A DNA stretch of 64,000 bases. Source: Ideonella_A sakaiensis_A (lineage in GTDB: Bacteria; Pseudomonadota; Gammaproteobacteria; Burkholderiales; Burkholderiaceae_C). A model generated the notes under the pieces. The model did not search any database, was not told the origin of the DNA, and was given only the letters and a program-made list of their open reading frames with translations. Position numbers and translations under genes: made by a program. The stretch lies in assembly GCF_048320135.1 (NCBI RefSeq), contig NZ_CP182947.1, forward strand, positions 1,364,001 through 1,428,000. The letters run 5' to 3'. Positions within the stretch are counted from its first letter, which is position 1; the number at the start of each line of letters is the position of its first letter. This document shows positions 36,548 to 45,429 of this stretch, piece by piece.

Positions 36548-37360
36548 TCAGCCACCGAGTCCGGGTTTGCTCTTGCCGGCAAGAAAACTTTCCACAGCGG
36601 CTGCCCGCGTCGACGGTCGACCGGCCTGCAGCGCCTTCAGTTCGGCGAACTTGGCGGCGGTGAAGCTGAGCACCGCGTCCCAGCTCATCGAGCCGACATG
36701 GCGCAGTGTTTCCTTCGTGAACTGCAGTGCGGTTGCATCCTTTGCCGCGAGTTCGCGCGCCAGTGCGCAGCTTTCGCGCTCGAGATCAGCCGCCGGCAGG
36801 CTGCGGCTGATGAGTCCGTCGCGTTCGGCGCGCACGCTGTCGAACCGGTCACCGGTCAGCGCGTAATACCGAGCCGCGCGCGGTGTCATCAGATCCGAGA
36901 TCGCACACGCGGTACGACCGTCCGGGAAGCTGCCTTCGTCAACCTGGGGCAGCGAGAACGCGGTGTCGTCGGCCGCCAATACGATGTCACAGCCATCGAG
37001 GACCGCAAACGCCGCACCACTGCAGCTGCCGGTGACGATCGCGACGACCGGTTGCGGCAGTTGGGCCAGACCGCGCGGATACCAGCATTCCGCTGTGTCG
37101 CCGGGATCCGGTGCGGACAGACCGGCGCAGAAACCCTGGTCGGCGCCGCGCAAGACGACGACGCGCACCGCAGCGTCGGCGGCCACGTCCTGCAGCAGCC
37201 GCTGCATTGCCTGGTCGAACGCCGGATTTTCGGCATCGGCTTGCGACGGGTCGAGCTTGACGCTCAGCACACCATCATCGAGCCACGCGTCGATGCCCTG
37301 CGGCAGACCGGGTGATGCTGCGGATCCCGCGTAGGGGAGCGATCCGGACGGGATGCTCAT
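36548..37360 (-). CDS. Enoyl-CoA hydratase/isomerase family protein with altered active site
   Basis: A 270-residue crotonase-fold protein. The oxyanion blocks are recognisable as DQGFCAGLSAP (74-84) and GSCSGAAFAVLDGCDIV (111-127), but the catalytic Glu of the PEx motif is Gln139 in SLPQVDEG and the Glu144 equivalent is also absent, so simple hydratase chemistry is doubtful. The ATG overlaps the stop of the TetR gene upstream by 4 bp, and the next hydratase-like gene follows 4 bp later: a tight regulator-enzyme-enzyme operon. Confidence 0.75.
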   Translation of the reverse strand: MSIPSGSLPYAGSAASPGLPQGIDAWLDDGVLSVKLDPSQADAENPAFDQAMQRLLQDVAADAAVRVVVLRGADQGFCAGLSAPDPGDTAECWYPRGLAQLPQPVVAIVTGSCSGAAFAVLDGCDIVLAADDTAFSLPQVDEGSFPDGRTACAISDLMTPRAARYYALTGDRFDSVRAERDGLISRSLPAADLERESCALARELAAKDATALQFTKETLRHVGSMSWDAVLSFTAAKFAELKALQAGRPSTRAAAVESFLAGKSKPGLGG

Positions 37361-38004
37361 GGCGCGCGAAAGCCGGCAGCGACGAAACGGACCATCTGTT
37401 CAAGCCCGGCGTCGGCATCGTAGGTGTCGAACGAGTCGTGGGTCAGGGCCTCGATCCGGCCCGGCCGGGCCATGGTGTAGACCATCGTGCCGAGCATGAA
37501 ATGGAAGCGCCAGTACAACTCGGTGGGCGCCAGCTTGGGCAGCGCCTTGGCCAGCGCCTGCAGCGCCATCTCGTTGGTGCGATCGAAGGATTTGCCCATC
37601 ACCTGCCGACGCACCTCCTCGCGCTCGAAGACCATCCGCGCGCGCAGCCTGGTGAAAGCCACACCTTCGGGCGTTTTCAGCAAATCAAGCGCCGGTTTCA
37701 GGAAGGCACGCAGCACGTCCTCGAGCTGGGGAGTCCCTTGGCGATTGAGCTTCAAAGCGCCGAGCATCTGCTCGCGTTGCCGCGCGATCGGCTCAGCCCG
37801 CCGCGTGAAGAGTTCTTCCAGCACGGCATCTTTCGAACCGAAGTGATAGTGCGCAGCTGCGCTGTTCACGCCGGCGGCAGTGGTGATCTCACGCAGGCTC
37901 ACGTCGCCGATGCCACGTTCGCTGAACAGCCGCTCTGCGGCCTGAAGAATGCGCTCCGGGGTACTGAGTTCTGGCTCGACCAGATCGGTTGTTGCTTCGG
38001 CCAT
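37357..38004 (-). CDS. TetR/AcrR family transcriptional regulator
   Basis: A 215-residue repressor. The N-terminal HTH is PERILQAAERLFSERGIGD, VSLREITTAAGVNSAAAHYH and FGSKDAVLEELF; the C-terminal ligand domain has FMLGTMVYTMARPGRIEAL, like regulators of acyl-CoA catabolism. It is divergent from the plus-strand hydratase-lyase-ligase operon, and the 196-bp gap holds AAGCA/TGCTT repeats that overlap a promoter, so it probably controls both directions. Confidence 0.87.
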   Translation of the reverse strand: MAEATTDLVEPELSTPERILQAAERLFSERGIGDVSLREITTAAGVNSAAAHYHFGSKDAVLEELFTRRAEPIARQREQMLGALKLNRQGTPQLEDVLRAFLKPALDLLKTPEGVAFTRLRARMVFEREEVRRQVMGKSFDRTNEMALQALAKALPKLAPTELYWRFHFMLGTMVYTMARPGRIEALTHDSFDTYDADAGLEQMVRFVAAGFRAP

Positions 38005-38062
38005 CGACGGTCCCTTTACGTTTGCCAGGCGCTGATTCTAGGGGATCTACCGAGATTTCAAA

Positions 38063-38098
38063 CAAGCACTTGCTTAACTCAAATGCTTGATATATCCT
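38063..38098 (+). promoter_or_regulatory. Promoter with overlapping inverted repeats
   Basis: CAAGCA (38063-38068) recurs inverted as TGCTTG (38084-38089), and AAGCACTTGCTT (38064-38075) is itself near-palindromic. TTGCTT (38070-38075) and TATCCT (38093-38098) are 17 bp apart and could serve as -35 and -10 for the plus-strand catabolic operon. Overlap of promoter and repeats fits repression by the adjacent TetR protein. Confidence 0.5.
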
Positions 38099-38200
38099 GA
38101 CCACAATGTTCTTGCAGGGCGCTGCGGCGGGCCTGCACACAAGGTGCGGAAAGGTTTTTCCTGCCTCGCGGAAGCGCACATCAGCATCAACACTGCCCCC

Positions 38201-38995
38201 ATGACAACGCCAACCCCTGAAACCATCACCGTAACGGTGCACGGCCGCGTAGCGGTGATTGCGCTGAATCGGCCGCAGGCGATGAACGCAATCAGCATGC
38301 AGATGCGTGCAGATCTGCGTGCCGCCTTCGATGCGGCGCGGTGCGAGTCGACGGTCGGTGCCGTGGTCGTCACGGGCAGCGGCGACAAGGCGTTCTCGGC
38401 TGGCATGGACCTGCGCGAATTCGCCAAGTCCAGCGCCGAAACACCGATTTCTGAGATGAAGCGCTTCCGCTGGGAACAGGGCGAGGGGCTCGCGAATTTC
38501 GACAAGCCGGTGATCGCTGCGGTCAATGGCCTGGCAATCGGTGGCGGAGTCGAACTTGCATTGCAATGCGACCTGGTATTTGCTGCCGACAGCGCCAGTT
38601 TTGCCTTCGGCGAGGTCAAGCGCGGCCTGATGCCCGGCAATGGCGGAACGCAGCGCCTGTCGCGGCGAATCGGCAACGCGCGTGCACTGGAGATGATCCT
38701 GACCGGGCGTACCGTCCCGGCCGATGAGGCGCTTGCCATCGGCCTGGTCGAGTACGTGGTTCCGCTGGCCGAACTGCAGCAACGCGCTGTCGCACTGGCC
38801 GAACAGATGGCCGGCAATGCGCCGGTTGCGGTGCGGCTGGCCCGTAACGCAGTGAATCGCGGTGCCGAGATGTCGCTGCAAGACGGGCTGCGACTCGAAC
38901 AGGACCTGGCTTCGTTTCTCTACACCACGGAAGACGCGAAGGAGGGCCCGAAAGCCTTTCTCGAGAAGCGCCCCCCGGTATGGCAGGGCCGCTGA
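38201..38995 (+). CDS. Enoyl-CoA hydratase
   Basis: A 264-residue crotonase-fold enzyme with both catalytic glutamates: GLAIGGGVELALQCDLVFAA carries the Glu144 equivalent and FAFGEVKRGLMPGNGG the Glu164 equivalent. KAFSAGMDLREF is the first oxyanion block. It should hydrate a 2-enoyl-CoA to the 3-hydroxyacyl-CoA. ATG 38201 is used; the frame is open further upstream with non-conserved sequence that would include the promoter. It is followed by the CoA-ester lyase 43 bp later. Confidence 0.88.
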   Translation: MTTPTPETITVTVHGRVAVIALNRPQAMNAISMQMRADLRAAFDAARCESTVGAVVVTGSGDKAFSAGMDLREFAKSSAETPISEMKRFRWEQGEGLANFDKPVIAAVNGLAIGGGVELALQCDLVFAADSASFAFGEVKRGLMPGNGGTQRLSRRIGNARALEMILTGRTVPADEALAIGLVEYVVPLAELQQRAVALAEQMAGNAPVAVRLARNAVNRGAEMSLQDGLRLEQDLASFLYTTEDAKEGPKAFLEKRPPVWQGR

Positions 38996-39038
38996 GCCGC
39001 GCGGGCAATTTTCAGAATTCAAGTAGAGGACGTTTTCC

Positions 39039-39938
39039 ATGGCCGCCACTGACGCTGTCAGACTCTTTCGTACGCTGCTGTTCGCTCCGGGCAGCCGGCC
39101 CGAACTGCTGGCCAAGGCGCAGACCGGTCAGGCCGACGCGTTGATCTTCGACCTCGAGGATTCGGTGCCGGCCAATGCCAAGGGCCAGGCTCGCCGCAAC
39201 ATCAGCGAGGCCCTGGCCGCCGGTTTGCGCAAGCCGGTCTACCTGCGCATCAACCATCCGCGCGCCGGCGACTGGCGGAGCGATCTGGCCGTGCTGCAGC
39301 AAGCTGCGAATCTGGACAAGGTGATGGGCGTGATCTTGCCCAAGGCGGATGAAACGGCCGAAATCGAGAGCATTGCCTCCGCACTGCGCTCGCTGGAGTC
39401 AGAGTCCGGCCTCGCCGAGGGCCGGCTGGCGATCGTGCCGCTGATCGAGACATGCCTTGGCCTGCGCAATACCTTCGACCTGTGCCGTGCATCGCCCCGG
39501 GTTGGCGGCGTGGCAATGGCCAGTGCCGAGGAGGGGGATTTCATCGTCGACCTGGGCGGCCGCTGGACGCCGCGCAGCATGGCACTGGCCTATCCGCGAA
39601 GCAAGATGGTGGTCGATGCCCGCGCCGCCGGCATCCAATGGATCGTCGACGGTGTATTCATGAACCTGAAGGACCTCGACGCGTTGCGCACCGAATGTCA
39701 GCTCGCACGCGAGCTCGGCTGCACCGCCAAGATGGCGATCCATCCGACCCAGGTCGACGTGATGCACGAGGTGTTTTCGCCGAGCGGCGAGGAGATCGAA
39801 TATGCCAGCGGCCTGCTGGCGGCCTTCCGCGAAGGCGAGGCGCGAGGTGTAGGCGCGGTGCAGTACCGCGGCATGATGGTCGACTACGCCAACGTCCGGT
39901 TGGCCGAACGCACACTGGCCCTGGGAGGTGCACGGTGA
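39039..39938 (+). CDS. CoA-ester lyase (HpcH/HpaI family, CitE-like)
   Basis: A 299-residue TIM-barrel aldolase/lyase of the citrate lyase beta/malyl-CoA lyase type. It has RTLLFAPGSRPELLAKA, ALIFDLEDSVP for Mg and substrate, RINHP, and KMAIHPTQVDVMHEVFSP near the end. It would cleave or condense a beta-hydroxyacyl-CoA. A ribosome binding site (AGAGGA) precedes ATG 39039. Its stop overlaps the GTG of the acyl-CoA synthetase by 4 bp. The exact substrate is unknown. Confidence 0.87.
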   Translation: MAATDAVRLFRTLLFAPGSRPELLAKAQTGQADALIFDLEDSVPANAKGQARRNISEALAAGLRKPVYLRINHPRAGDWRSDLAVLQQAANLDKVMGVILPKADETAEIESIASALRSLESESGLAEGRLAIVPLIETCLGLRNTFDLCRASPRVGGVAMASAEEGDFIVDLGGRWTPRSMALAYPRSKMVVDARAAGIQWIVDGVFMNLKDLDALRTECQLARELGCTAKMAIHPTQVDVMHEVFSPSGEEIEYASGLLAAFREGEARGVGAVQYRGMMVDYANVRLAERTLALGGAR

Positions 39939-41878
39939 AGCCGGTGCCCGCAGCGCTGCTGCAGCCTGAAGGCACCGTCACGCTGCCGGAGATCGGCCCC
40001 GACGGCAGTGTGCCGCGCCATCGCCAACCGCCGCTGCGCCATATCGCCGACATTGAAGCGATCGAAGCGGTGCCGCTGGACCAGCGGATCACGCGTTGGG
40101 ACTTCGCGCTCAACCTGCTCGACGGCTGCCGTCACCAGCCGCTGCGCGCCGCGCTGCATGTCACCAACAACGGCAACATCGATGGAGAGATCCTGACCTG
40201 GAGCTTCGCCGATCTCGAACGCCGCACCTTGCAGGTCGCCAATCTGCTGCGCGCCAGCGGCGTCGGCGCGGACGATGCGGTGGCCATCGTCAGCCCGACC
40301 GTTCCCGGCCTGTTCGCCTCGATGCTTGGCGGACTGCTGGCTGCCCGGCCGTTTCCGATCAACTGGATGCTCGATGCCCAGGCGCTCGGCGACCTGATCG
40401 CCCGATCGGGCGCCCGCGTTGTCATCGCGCTGGGCCCGACGCCGGGTTTCGCGATCTGGGAGAACGTCAGCGCAGCACTTGCGGCAATGGAGAAGCCGCC
40501 GCAGTTGTTCACCCTGCACGACCCATTCGCGCCTGCTCACCCTGGTGATCTGTTGACTGCGGCCGGCACGCAGCCGGGCGACCGCCTGGCTTTCGAGCGG
40601 CCGACGGCGCAGCGTGATTCGATTGCCTGCTATGTGCACTCCGGTGGCACCACCGGGCATCCGAAGATCGTTCGCATCACCCATGGCGGCATGGTGTTCC
40701 GCCAGTGGGCTGCCAACCTGTGCCTGGCGTTTACACCTGACGACGTCGTGCTGTCCGATACCCCGCTGTTCCACATCGGCGGGCTGCTGGTGCGCGGGCT
40801 GGTATCGACCGCCGACGGCCACACCACCATCGTGCCGAGCATGCACGGCGCGCGCGACAAAAACTATATCGCGAGCTACTGGCGTTATGTCGAGCGTTTC
40901 GGCATCACGCAGATCTCCGGTGTGCCGACAACCCTGTCGGTGCTGGCGAAGAACCCGCCGACCACGGAGAACATCACCACGCTGCGACCCTATTTCGCGA
41001 CCGGCTCGACGGCGATGGCCCCGTCGGTACAGGAGCGCATCCATTCGATCACCGGCGCACGCACGCTGCAGACCTATGGCCTGACCGAAAACACCAGCCA
41101 TGTGGCAGTCGATCCGCGCGACGGCGAGATCCGGCGCGGCTGCTCAGGGCTTCGCGTGCCATACACGACCGTACGGATCGCCCAGGTCGACGAGCAAGGT
41201 CAGGTGCTGCGTGAATGCGGCGTCGGCGAGATCGGCATGGTGATGGTGCGAAGCCCCGGCGTCGCTGCCGGCTACCTCGATCAGGCGCAGAACCGCGGCA
41301 TATTCCTGGCCGACGGCTTTCTGGTCACCGGCGATCTCGGCAGCGTCGATGCCGACGGTTATGTCCGCATCAGCGGGCGGCTCAAAGACATCATCATCCG
41401 CAGCGGCCACAACATCGAGCCGGGCATCATCGAGGACGCCTTGCTGCAGTCGCCATGGGTGGCGCAGGCGGCGGCTGTCGGCAAGCCCGATGCGCACGCA
41501 GGCGAACTGCCAATCGCCTATGTCGAACTGCATGCCGGCGCCACGGTCACGGCCGATGAGCTGCTGCGTTATGCGGCCGAACGCATTCCCGAACGGCCCG
41601 CCGTTCCGAAGGAGATCGTCTTCGTCGACAAGCTGCCGCTGACGGCAGTGGGCAAGCCGCTCAAGCACCTGTTGCAGATCGATGCAGCCAGGCGCGTATT
41701 CACCGAACTGCTGCAGCCGATGCGCTGCCATTGGGATCTCGATATCGCCCATACCGGCGGCAGCGGGATGAAGCTGAAGCTGCGGCTGCACGACGGCGAT
41801 GCCAACGCACGCGCGCAGGCCGAGGCGCTGCTCTCGGCATATTCGACGCCGTACGAAATCCTGCTCGCAACGGCATGA
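39935..41878 (+). CDS. Acyl-CoA synthetase (AMP-forming)
   Basis: A 647-residue ANL-superfamily ligase that activates a carboxylic acid to its CoA thioester. Core motifs are HSGGTTGHPKI (P-loop), QTYGLTENTSH, VTGDLGSVDADGYV and GRLKDIIIRSGHNI, with the catalytic Lys in TAVGKPLK. About 100 extra residues at the N-terminus and 60 at the C-terminus (DIAHTGGSGMKLKLRL) are typical of one bacterial subgroup. GTG 39935 is chosen from the 4-bp GTGA overlap with the lyase and a GGGAGG site just upstream. Confidence 0.88.
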   Translation: MKPVPAALLQPEGTVTLPEIGPDGSVPRHRQPPLRHIADIEAIEAVPLDQRITRWDFALNLLDGCRHQPLRAALHVTNNGNIDGEILTWSFADLERRTLQVANLLRASGVGADDAVAIVSPTVPGLFASMLGGLLAARPFPINWMLDAQALGDLIARSGARVVIALGPTPGFAIWENVSAALAAMEKPPQLFTLHDPFAPAHPGDLLTAAGTQPGDRLAFERPTAQRDSIACYVHSGGTTGHPKIVRITHGGMVFRQWAANLCLAFTPDDVVLSDTPLFHIGGLLVRGLVSTADGHTTIVPSMHGARDKNYIASYWRYVERFGITQISGVPTTLSVLAKNPPTTENITTLRPYFATGSTAMAPSVQERIHSITGARTLQTYGLTENTSHVAVDPRDGEIRRGCSGLRVPYTTVRIAQVDEQGQVLRECGVGEIGMVMVRSPGVAAGYLDQAQNRGIFLADGFLVTGDLGSVDADGYVRISGRLKDIIIRSGHNIEPGIIEDALLQSPWVAQAAAVGKPDAHAGELPIAYVELHAGATVTADELLRYAAERIPERPAVPKEIVFVDKLPLTAVGKPLKHLLQIDAARRVFTELLQPMRCHWDLDIAHTGGSGMKLKLRLHDGDANARAQAEALLSAYSTPYEILLATA

Positions 41879-41938
41879 CGCTGCGCATGCCGATACCTCA
41901 CGCCGGCCCGCCGGATCACTGACCCGACGCCCAGTAGT

Positions 41939-41961
41939 CGTTTCGCCATCCTGCCGAAACG
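41939..41961. promoter_or_regulatory. Inverted repeat before the second Bug gene
   Basis: CGTTTCG (41939-41945) and CGAAACG (41955-41961) form a 7-bp inverted repeat with a 9-base spacer, 24 bp before the Bug start and before its strong AAGGAG ribosome binding site. It could be an operator or an mRNA hairpin. Confidence 0.3.
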
Positions 41962-41985
41962 TGTTCACCACCAGAAGGAGACAAC

Positions 41986-42963
41986 ATGAACTTCAAACTC
42001 GTGCGCAAGACCATCGCCGGCGTGATGGTCTGTCTGAGCGCAGCCGGTGCGGCAATGGCTGCCGACCCTTATCCCGAGCGGACGCTGCGTTTCGTCGTCA
42101 ATTTCCCGCCGGGCGGTGCATCGGACAGTCTGGCGCGAGTTTTCGGCCAGGAGCTGTCGAGGATCATGGGGCAGAACGTACTCATCGACAACAAGCCGGG
42201 CGCGGGCGGCGCAATCGGCATGGTTTTCGCGTCGCGGGAGCCGGCCGACGGCTACACCTTCACGATGGGCACGCTCGGTTCGGCGATCGTTCAACCGCTG
42301 ATCCGCAAGACGCCTTACGACATGGCCAAGGACTTCCAGCCGGTATCGCTGATTGCGACCGGGCCGGCAGTGCTGGTGGTCAACGCCGAGTCGCCGTACA
42401 AGTCGCTGGCCGACATCGTCTCGGCTGCCAAGGCGCGACCTGACGCGCTCAATTTTGGCTCCGGCGGTGTAGGCACCTTTGCCCACCTGACCGGCGCGAT
42501 GCTGAACCAGGCGGCTGGCATCAAGATGACCCATGTGCCCTACCGGGGCGGCGTGAAGGCGCTCAATGACGTGCTGGCCAACCAGCTGCAAATGATCGCG
42601 GTCGATCCGCCCAGCGCGCTGCCGCAGATCCGAGCCGGCAAACTGCGCGCGATTGCCTACACGGGAGCCAAGCGCAGCACGCTACTGCCCGACGTGCCGA
42701 CCTTTGCCGAGAGCGGATACCCCGAACTGGTCGGCGCCAACTCGTGGAGCATCTGGCTGCCGGCGGGCGTGCCGAAGGATGTCGCCGACAATTTCCATAA
42801 GGCGCTGAGCAAGGCCATGCAGAGCCCCGCATTGCGCGAGAAGTTCGCGGAATTTGGCGCGGAACCGGTCTCCACCTCGCCGCAGGAGTTGCGCGCTTTC
42901 GTCGACGCCGAGACGGCCCGTTTCACGAAGATCGTCAAGGAACAGGGCATTCGCGGCGATTGA
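41986..42963 (+). CDS. Bug-type periplasmic binding protein
   Basis: A 325-residue carboxylate-binding protein: signal peptide (KTIAGVMVCLSAAGAAMAA), then YPERTLRFVVNFPPGGASD, PGAGGAIGM, HVPYRGGVKAL and LPDVPTFAESGYPEL, all Bug landmarks. It is last in the hydratase-lyase-ligase operon, so it probably captures the acid that the synthetase then activates. A textbook AAGGAG ribosome binding site precedes ATG 41986. No membrane components are nearby. Confidence 0.9.
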   Translation: MNFKLVRKTIAGVMVCLSAAGAAMAADPYPERTLRFVVNFPPGGASDSLARVFGQELSRIMGQNVLIDNKPGAGGAIGMVFASREPADGYTFTMGTLGSAIVQPLIRKTPYDMAKDFQPVSLIATGPAVLVVNAESPYKSLADIVSAAKARPDALNFGSGGVGTFAHLTGAMLNQAAGIKMTHVPYRGGVKALNDVLANQLQMIAVDPPSALPQIRAGKLRAIAYTGAKRSTLLPDVPTFAESGYPELVGANSWSIWLPAGVPKDVADNFHKALSKAMQSPALREKFAEFGAEPVSTSPQELRAFVDAETARFTKIVKEQGIRGD

Positions 42964-43680
42964 CGGCCAGCGCGCGGGGCGGGCGGTATATGAATCAGCC
43001 GTTCGCCCACCTCCTGGCAGGAATCCCTGGGAATATCCGCACCAGCGGGAATCCACGATAGTCTTTACAAGTCGTTCTTTTCAGTCGTCAGCAACAGGGC
43101 TGCGTTTCAGGTTGTGTCTGTCAAGTGGTACAAAGGGGTAGATCAAGGCTGAGGTCGGCGACGGTTGTCAGGCAGCAATCTTCATTGTTGCCTTCACTGA
43201 GCGCTGCGCCTTGTAGGCCGGCGAATCGACCACAGAGAAGGGGAGCGCTATGAATTGGCCGGGGTCGCGACTACTGGCACCACGGCGTTGCCTGGACCGG
43301 CTCATCGGTCAAACCCCTGGGGTCATCCGCGCGCACGAGTGCAGCGCCTCAAGCGCGGGTCGCTAGTTGACCCGGCAACCGCCAAGTTCGTGAGGCTTGA
43401 CCTCGAGCGCCTTGACGGCCCCTCCGGCGGTCGGCATCTCCCGGGTTCGAAGCGATCGCAGGCGCGGCGACGGCCGATTGGGGCTGTCCTGCCTGCGAAC
43501 AAGCCGCCGAGGGTGAGTTGCGAGATCCGCGATGACCATCCCATACATGCCGCTTGACATCCGTCGCGCCGCGCGATCGGCTGTCTTGGCGTCTTGTCCT
43601 GTGCGCGCGACCCGCAGCGCCCCGGACGGAAGTGAGTGCGATCGCGGCCGGCCTTGTGCGCGAATGCGTCCGGGCATGCA
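42964..43680. other. Gene-poor, apparently decayed stretch
   Basis: 717 bp between the Bug gene and the GNAT-kinase gene without an intact gene I can support. It contains the short fragment at 43168-43305 on the minus strand. Other open frames (for instance 43363-43677 minus) are Arg/Pro-rich and look like chance. Base texture is less regular than in neighbouring genes, as expected for degraded mobile DNA. Confidence 0.5.
43168..43305 (-). pseudogene. Truncated fragment of a mobile-element-type HTH protein
   Basis: A 45-codon frame from ATG 43305. Residues 14-30 (RDPGQFIALPFSVVDSP) resemble, from memory, the start of a family of HTH proteins of integrative elements and plasmids that begin DPG-F-ALP-SVLDSPAY. 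After AYKA the resemblance stops and the frame ends ATMKIAA. The last part could derive from something else, such as a transposase end, so this may be a junction. Identification is tentative. Confidence 0.4.
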
Positions 43681-45429
43681 TCAGGAACCCGGCACTTCGA
43701 TACGCCGCCGATCGGCGGCGGTGAGATGCACACACAAGGACCGCAGCATGCCCAGATCCGTCAGCAGTCGCTCGCCGATCCAAGCGCGCTGATCGGCATC
43801 GGCGGTTGCGTATTCCGCAAAGCGCAGCAGGTCCAGCATCGCGCCGGCCATGATGGCCGCCGGCAGGCCCGCGCGCAGCGACTGCTCGTCGGCATACGCC
43901 GCAGCGGCCAGCGTATCGACATAACGCGCCATCAATTGCCGATGCCTATCGTACGCCGAGCAGTCGTCGACTGCCGGCTGCAAAGCCTCGAGCGCCGGCA
44001 GCACACCGCCGAACACGCGGTGCAGCGACAAGCCGGCCGGGCCGCGTCTTGCCGATGTCCAGTTGAACAACACGATCTGGCCGTCCGGGGTTCTTGCCGC
44101 ATGCGAGGGCTGCAGATCGCCGTGGTCGACGGTGGCTGGCAGCGACGAGGCGGCAGCCAGCTGGCGGGCCAGCTGCGGCGCGGCCTGCTGCAGCTCATCA
44201 TAAAACGCCTGCGCTTCTGCAGCGCCGATGAAATACGCCGCACCGACCCGCTGCCGGGCGTCCGCTGTCGTCCAGTCGGGGCGCAGGAAGTCGATCAGTT
44301 CGGTCAGGCACTGGGTCACGCGCGCTGCAGGCAGGCAGTCCAGCATTTCCTGGTTCGACACCATTGCAGCCTGCAGTCGGGCGAAGGTCTCGACCATCGC
44401 AAGCAGATCGTCGATCGGCGCATCGCGATCGAGCGCGGTGCCGCCGTGGTCGTGCGTCAGCAACCAGCCGTGCCGACGGTCGTCGCAGGCGATCACCTGC
44501 GGCAGATGGGCGGGAAATCCGGCCGCCAGCAGGACCGCGGCCCGCAGCACGCCGGCATGCGCTTCCGGCACGATCTTCAGCCAGGCGATCGACCCGTCAT
44601 CCTTGCGCAGGCGGTAGGTCTTCGCCCACGGCCGATCGGCAACCAGCTCGCGCTGATCGAATTGCGCGAGATCGAACGATGCCGCTTCGCCATCGGCCGC
44701 AGGCGGCGCTGCGGCAACAGCTTCCTCGGCTGCAGGCCCTGCTGCCGGCATCGCGCCAGCGCCACGGCCAACCGGCATCGGATAGGGATCGCCCCAGACC
44801 CACCAGAGCGCCTTGTCCGGCGACCACGACGGGCGGAAATACAGCATCGATGCCGCCAGCCGCCAGCCGACCCGGCCCATCGTGACCGACGAGCGCTCGT
44901 TGTCGGCGCGAACCAGCGTATAGGCGACGCGATAGCCCTGCTGCCGGGCATATTCGAGCATCGTCTGGTTCAGCGCCGGGTGGATGCCCTGGCCCCGCCA
45001 TTCGTGAGCAGTATAGGCGTCGGTCGTGTAGATCTCGTCGTCGCCGAAATGCATCCGCATCTGGTCAACGCCGACCGCGGTCTTCACGCGGATCCAGTTC
45101 GACGCGACGATTGCGCCGTCGATGCGGGCAACAAAACAGAGGCTGCCGCCGCGCAGCCGATCGCGGTAGATGTGCGCCCGCGCTGCCGCCTTGCGCGGTT
45201 GATACGGGTAGACCAGCGCCGCCAGCGTGTCCATCTCGGCGTCTTCGGCAAGTCCGATATCGATCGCGATCTTGGCGTGGTAGGGCGTCAGCGGCTCGTC
45301 CAGCTCCTTGCGGTACATCAGCCAGACATAGGCCGAGCCCAGAGGGGACAGCGCGGATGCCATTGCGCGGAAAACCGCCAACGAGGCGCTGCCAAGCGGC
45401 TTGAACGGACGCACCGGCGCCTGCGTCAC
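43681..45429 (-). CDS. GNAT acetyltransferase fused to an aminoglycoside-phosphotransferase-like kinase domain
   Basis: A 582-residue two-domain protein. Residues about 48-200 are a GNAT domain with YTAHEWRGQGIHPALNQ (acetyl-CoA loop RGQGIH). After a 40-residue Ala/Pro linker, residues about 255-570 resemble APH kinases: ATP Lys near 285 (AWLKIV) and HGDL at 436-439, but the metal-binding Asn and Asp of the usual HGDxxxxN...D-W pattern are His443 and Asn456, so kinase activity is uncertain. GTG 45429 overlaps the LivF stop by 4 bp (GTGA). Substrate unknown; it is an odd partner for an ABC importer. Confidence 0.75.
   Translation of the reverse strand: MTQAPVRPFKPLGSASLAVFRAMASALSPLGSAYVWLMYRKELDEPLTPYHAKIAIDIGLAEDAEMDTLAALVYPYQPRKAAARAHIYRDRLRGGSLCFVARIDGAIVASNWIRVKTAVGVDQMRMHFGDDEIYTTDAYTAHEWRGQGIHPALNQTMLEYARQQGYRVAYTLVRADNERSSVTMGRVGWRLAASMLYFRPSWSPDKALWWVWGDPYPMPVGRGAGAMPAAGPAAEEAVAAAPPAADGEAASFDLAQFDQRELVADRPWAKTYRLRKDDGSIAWLKIVPEAHAGVLRAAVLLAAGFPAHLPQVIACDDRRHGWLLTHDHGGTALDRDAPIDDLLAMVETFARLQAAMVSNQEMLDCLPAARVTQCLTELIDFLRPDWTTADARQRVGAAYFIGAAEAQAFYDELQQAAPQLARQLAAASSLPATVDHGDLQPSHAARTPDGQIVLFNWTSARRGPAGLSLHRVFGGVLPALEALQPAVDDCSAYDRHRQLMARYVDTLAAAAYADEQSLRAGLPAAIMAGAMLDLLRFAEYATADADQRAWIGERLLTDLGMLRSLCVHLTAADRRRIEVPGS

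Noticed and set aside
43323..43733. Arg/Pro-rich minus-strand frames in the gene-poor stretch
   Set aside because: No ribosome binding site, no recognisable family, and several overlapping frames are equally open, so chance is the best explanation.
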